64,000 bases of DNA from Girardinichthys multiradiatus (Eukaryota; Chordata; Actinopteri; Cyprinodontiformes; Goodeidae), in contig NC_061817.1 of the NCBI RefSeq assembly GCF_021462225.1, positions 2,658,095-2,722,094 on the forward strand, read 5' to 3'. The translations under genes and the position numbers were made by a program. The notes beneath the pieces were generated by a model. The model had not been told where the DNA came from. It saw only the letters and a program-made list of their open reading frames with translations, and did no database searches. Positions 59,153-64,000 of this stretch are shown here, piece by piece. Each line of letters opens with the position of its first letter. Position 1 is the first letter of the stretch.

Positions 59153-60189
59153 TCTGCACTCAGCTGCAGGTCTCTATCAGCAAACAGCTGTCTGTGTGGG
59201 AGAGATGAGCTAAGCAGAGAGAGAGCAGCTTAATGTACTGGTATTTAATAATAACATAAGCAAAGCTCTTACCTTATGAAGGAGCAGAGAAAAAATTCTT
59301 CTCTTAATTTTTTTTTTCGCACAAAATGAACTGGAGCTGCACTGAAATATGCTACGACCTGAATTATGAGCAAGCTAGCTTTAGCTTACCACTGTTTTTT
59401 TTTATTTTTTATTTCTGATTAGAAAGAGAATGGAGAACAATTTTATTTCAGCCAGAAAATACGATAAATACAAATTTAGGTTTAGAATTAGTAAACACTG
59501 GCCATTTTGTGCCATTTTAAATTGATAGTGCTTTCTGTGTAAGATTAATTTAGTAAAACGTGGCTTATAATAGTGGAATTTGGATTTATAAACATGTAGT
59601 TTTGCTAGCTTACTGAACAGTTTAATCACATTATATTGGGAGCGTAGCTTGGTGTCAGGATCTGTGTAACCAAACACATTTTCCATAATTGGAATATCTT
59701 TTGGATACAGGGATTGTCAATATAAATGTACCATTGTTTGTCTGTGGTTCTCACATTTAAATCTCTTAAGATGCTCGTTAGTTGAACAGAATCAATAAAC
59801 CATTTTAAGATACTTATTTTAATGTTATTAGTAAAGAAAATTGTTTTAACAATACTGGACCAATAAGACTAAGGAGAGAGTGATAAGACTATTTTCTGGT
59901 CAGTTTCTTCTTTAAAGGGATGACAGAAAACTAATTCTGCAAATTCCATACAGCGGTGACTTGTTAAATAAGATTTGTTATTTATTACTGAAATACCCCC
60001 AACATATCTGTTTTAAAAAAATAAAAACAAATTAGTTTTTGTCTTTAAACAGTTGGTTTTAGAAAGAGCAGGTTAGTAGAGATTACACATTTTCAAACGG
60101 CGCCATGTAACTGAATATTGTTTCTAAATGTTTGATCAAGCAAAGTGTGAGTGTCAAAGTTTGAGTGTCGGGGTGGACGCCCCGTTTTC

Positions 60190-60560
60190 CCATTTCTGCC
60201 TAACAGTGGGGGGGTAAATGTGCTTCATTGTGGCTGACAGTGTGGGTCAGATGGTTCCTGAGGTACAATGATCCCAAACACACATCAAAACTGGTTCAAC
60301 TTCAGTGCTGTTAAAGATTTGTGAACAATGATTAGCCAGCAATGGTTTTAACTTAAATGTACCATTTCTGATGAGACACGTGGTCAAATATCCAAACGTT
60401 TGTGGATGGTGTGTGGTCCTTTTGCAATATGTGAAGGGAAAATATTAGTGGGAGTGTATGCATACATTTCAGCATGTATGCATAACTTTAACCCTGTGTG
60501 GATGAAAAATAGTTCACAGTAAATTCAAACTCCAACCCAGTGATGTTTTAGGAAATTATT
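60190..60560 (+). mobile_element. Tc1-type relic, 3' half
   Basis: CAATGATCCCAAACACACAT then CAAAACTGGTT is the second-Asp region of a TDR1-like Tc1 transposase; ATGCATACATTTCAGCATGT and CCCTGTGTGGAT follow as its 3' end. No frame survives. Confidence 0.5.
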
Positions 60561-63500
60561 GAAATTGTTGTTTCATTATTTATCGTTGGGGGGGACTGAT
60601 TCAACTTTTTTGTCAACTTTTTTTTAAATAGATCTTGCCCAAAATATGCTGCATATTGTAAAACGCTTTCTTAATAAAAGAAGAACCTAATAATAAATTA
60701 AAAGTTGTTATTTAGTCTTCATTCAGGGTCCAGGAAAATAAAGCGGAGTGTGGAGAAATATGGCCACATTTTAAAAGAAGAGCTAAATAAGGCCTGCCTC
60801 TTTAAGAAGCCCTCCCCTCCTTCATCCTTTTCTGATTGTTTTTTCTCTCTGGTTCAAACCATCTGTCCCTTCCTTCTTTCTGTCGATTTGCTCTTTCTCT
60901 CACCAAAAATAAACTGCACACACATCTGGGTACATGCATGACACACCAGGAGGAATGGGAGGGGGAGGGGCCCGAGGAACAATCAAGACTTGAAGACAAA
61001 GGAAGGAGGAGGGTGGAGGCTTTCTGGTTGGGGCCCAGGGGTCGGGTCTGTGTGGTGGTTGGGAGCCCGTGGTTATTGTGTTTTTGTGAGCATGCACAGA
61101 GAACTGCTTCAGTCATGGCACGGATCAACAAACGTTTGTTGTTTCTGGTTACTCTGACATTTCACTGAAAAATCCACTCGGATTTAGTCACTTCTGGATT
61201 TCAACAGGTGTTTATGCAAGATGGCTGCTGGTGTCTCTTGTCTGTAAGGGATTCATTATTTCTTTTTATTGTAAGGTTCTCCTTAGTGTTACACTTGGGT
61301 TACCCAAGCTATTCCTTGGCTGGTTCTGATTTTGACATTTGCTACACCGCTGATGATTAAAATGCCTTCAGCTTAGAGGACTTCTGCCATGCTTTCCTTG
61401 AATGAGAAGGAGACCCCATAGCTGTATATGGCTATAAATGGTTGCTTGTATTCTCTTTAACAGAGTGCTGAATTATTTCTCCTACCCCCTCAGCACTTAG
61501 ATTTGCATTCAAATATTTAAATTGGGAAGCGAAAGCAAAATGTCTACGAGCTCAAGGTTGCAACAGAATTCCTACAAAATATAATCCCATTTTAACCAAA
61601 AACAGCTTGGAGATTTGGAGTTATACCCAAAAACAATTTTCCAAAAATCCATAAAACAAATGAGGGAAAAAAAGCATGGGGCCGCTATCTGTCACACAGT
61701 ATAATGACTTTGAGTAAAAATACCATAACATGATCTGATTGCTTTCATTTAAAATAGAAATACTCCCATTAATCCAACGGCTGCCAAAAGTAATACTAAT
61801 CTCCTGATTATTACAGTAATGGTATCTGTCAGCAGTAGTTTTAAAGCAGTGTTATATCAAAAACCGTAAAAAGGAGCTGCATCCTTTAGTAGGACTGCCT
61901 TAATTTCTTTTATGAATATAGCAAAAAAAATTTTTAAACAACCAGTTTTTGCCCCAGAAAAGAAAGTAATGAGTAACATAATAGTTTGAAATAGTCTACA
62001 GGTAGAAAGTGCCATTTCCAGCATGATAAGAACAAATAAAACAAAGCCAGGAATATTGATTTATTTAAAAATAATAATCCTGTAAATTCGGAATGCTGTG
62101 AATGCCAAACTGTGTGATGAAGAGAAAGGGGCCTCATTTCAGTGAAAAGTGCAAGTCTAATAGAAAACAAATCCTTGTATTTAAAATCTACTAATGGAGA
62201 CTAAAACTTCAGTAACACATTGTTTGTTAACCCTGTTGTATTTATGATTTTGTCTGTTAAAATATTCATTAACTACGATGTTCCCATTACTTGCCGTGTT
62301 TAATGGACTTAAAATGAGCATAAGCAAAATAATATGATTATCTACACATGAACGCACCTGACCAAAGGTTTTTGGTTGCTTTTATTCTGATTGCAGTAAA
62401 TACCACAAACCACAATGATAACATGTCAAGTCTATATTACCCACCCCTAGTGTTAAATAAAATAATTAGTGTGTATTGGTTATTATACTCTATGTTATTA
62501 ATTAGTCCAGGCTTTCCTGTTGCACACCATGACTGTCCATGTTTTTAGTGACAGGAAATATTTCCAAACAACTGAATTTGTCCTTCTTGTAAGTCCAAGG
62601 ACACAGTAGTAGTCAAATCTAACCTGGCTGACCAGCAGTGCATAGCAATAAGTTGGGGAGGGGCAGCACTGTTTATGCTCCTTCCAGCTGGAGATCATGT
62701 TGATCACCTTGGTAACTCACACTGGGTATGTTACCTACCCACAGGTAGCATTGCTTCACATATAAACTGGCTCTAAGAAGCTCCAGCCTTTCCTAGATTG
62801 TTTTTTTCTTCAGTATCATTCTTCTCTGAGCAGACCAGCAGTAGTATGTGTGCAAATGAGTTGTAGCATTGAAGTTTAGTATAGTACAAATAGTTTACTC
62901 TGTTGGCATCATGTCGAACATCATTAGACTGAATTATTCTCTAAGTTTAACCACAGACTGAAATGAGTGGTTAAAGTTTAGCTCCAAAGCGCTAGCGTCA
63001 AACTTTTAGAGCTGTGTGAGTGGAATGATTGCAATGAACTCATTTGTTTAAAGTATTTTAGCACTAAAAAGGTTCTAAAATTGTATCATAAATTATTCTT
63101 CACAGCTCTCATTCAGTCCACATTGTTGATGCGTTGTTGCAGAGATATAAAACATGTAATTTGATATTTGTGACCAGGTTTTCAGGTTTTATTAAGCTAC
63201 TTACTCTTCACCCAGAAAAGCACTGCCGTGCTTCAACTTATAATGCTCTGGACTCTTCAGCTTCTTTTCGGTATTGCGTTTCCCCTTTTCCACCCCTTGG
63301 TTAAACATAACCAAAGCCTCAGACCTGCTTTGTGTGCATAAAAGTTAAGTATCTTCAAAATAAAATTTAACCCATTATAACTAGATAAATAACTAATTGT
63401 TGGTAATACCTGCATATGCATGGGCCAATTACTGGTAACATGGTGTTCCATGTTTCTACTGTTCTATGGTCTGAAGTCTTTTTAATGAGAGCCAGAGAAA

Positions 63501-64000
63501 GTTCTGGAGTTTTCTGGGCTGTGTTGCCCTTCCCCCACATATTGCTCTGCTTTGCCAGTCAGCTGTCTGAAGAAGGCTTTTCCCTGACTTACATGACAAA
63601 TTCAACTCATACTTTAATTAAACTATTTCTACGTTTTAGCAGATGTTTATTCTGAAAATGTTGTGAATTCTGTGTATGAAATTATATCTGTAATAATTGT
63701 ATTTTTTCAATAGTAAGAATAATTGTTGCTTTTGATTTTTAAATAAAGGCAGTAACATTGTTATATATTTAATTATAATTTCTTGTGTTATTGCCATCAT
63801 ACAGGGAAATAATCCATCATATTTTGCAGGGAGACTGGTTTTAGATTTTTACAGGAAACCAATTTCAATTAAAATATTTTAATTGATTTCAGAAGAGTTT
63901 TAGATTTGATCTTAGTTACACTACATTTGCATCTCTTCATAAAGTAAATACACAGCTTTATCTGTGTTAACACTATATACTAAAAGTTGAATTACTGTTC

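Overview
The window is nuclear DNA of a ray-finned fish, probably a percomorph teleost. Short coding exons with GT/AG borders sit in long AT-rich introns, and the mobile DNA is of fish type (Tc1/mariner with IR/DR ends, L2/CR1-like LINE fragments, hAT-like MITEs, solo LTRs, TG microsatellites). The species cannot be fixed from sequence alone. All three recognisable protein genes are on the + strand.

Region 1 (about 378-13330): the 3' part of rab11fip4 (Rab11 family-interacting protein 4). Nine exons join in frame into 338 residues of coiled coil ending in the C-terminal Rab11-binding segment; the 5' exons lie to the left of the window. Its introns hold a hAT-like MITE, a 130-bp-arm inverted repeat, an 854-bp solo LTR with a 5-bp target duplication, and a decayed LINE carrying endonuclease, reverse transcriptase and C-terminal pieces.

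Region 2 (about 13590-17950): a retroelement graveyard between genes, with LINE pieces in both orientations and a second, related solo LTR (526 bp, 5-bp duplication) inserted into a LINE.

Region 3 (about 18940-35580): a C2H2 zinc-finger gene I do not recognise by name. It is reconstructed as seven exons in one continuous frame, about 419 residues: three canonical fingers, a fourth atypical finger, and a Q/S/P-rich tail. A separate 90-nt in-phase exon (28386-28475) is a diverged duplicate of the fourth finger, preceded by a TG repeat, and looks like a cassette exon. The introns hold several dead Tc1-type copies.

Region 4 (35580-49590): intergenic. It contains a near-intact Tc1-type transposon (36182-37791: 200-bp TIRs, TA duplication, uninterrupted 334-residue DD34E transposase), a decayed Tc1-like copy in the other orientation, a CpG-rich block, and a chain of good splice sites (about 41750-46690) that suggests an unrecognised spliced transcript, either noncoding or 5' leader exons of igf2bp1.

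Region 5 (49590-64000): the start of igf2bp1 (IGF2 mRNA-binding protein 1). The first two coding exons encode all of RRM1; the remaining 12.6 kb is intron 2 and runs off the window. rab11fip4 and igf2bp1 orthologues are both on human chromosome 17, so the neighbourhood is consistent with old macrosynteny. There is no operon logic here. The three genes act separately: endosomal recycling, presumed nuclear DNA binding, and mRNA binding. I found no CRISPR array, tRNA or rRNA.
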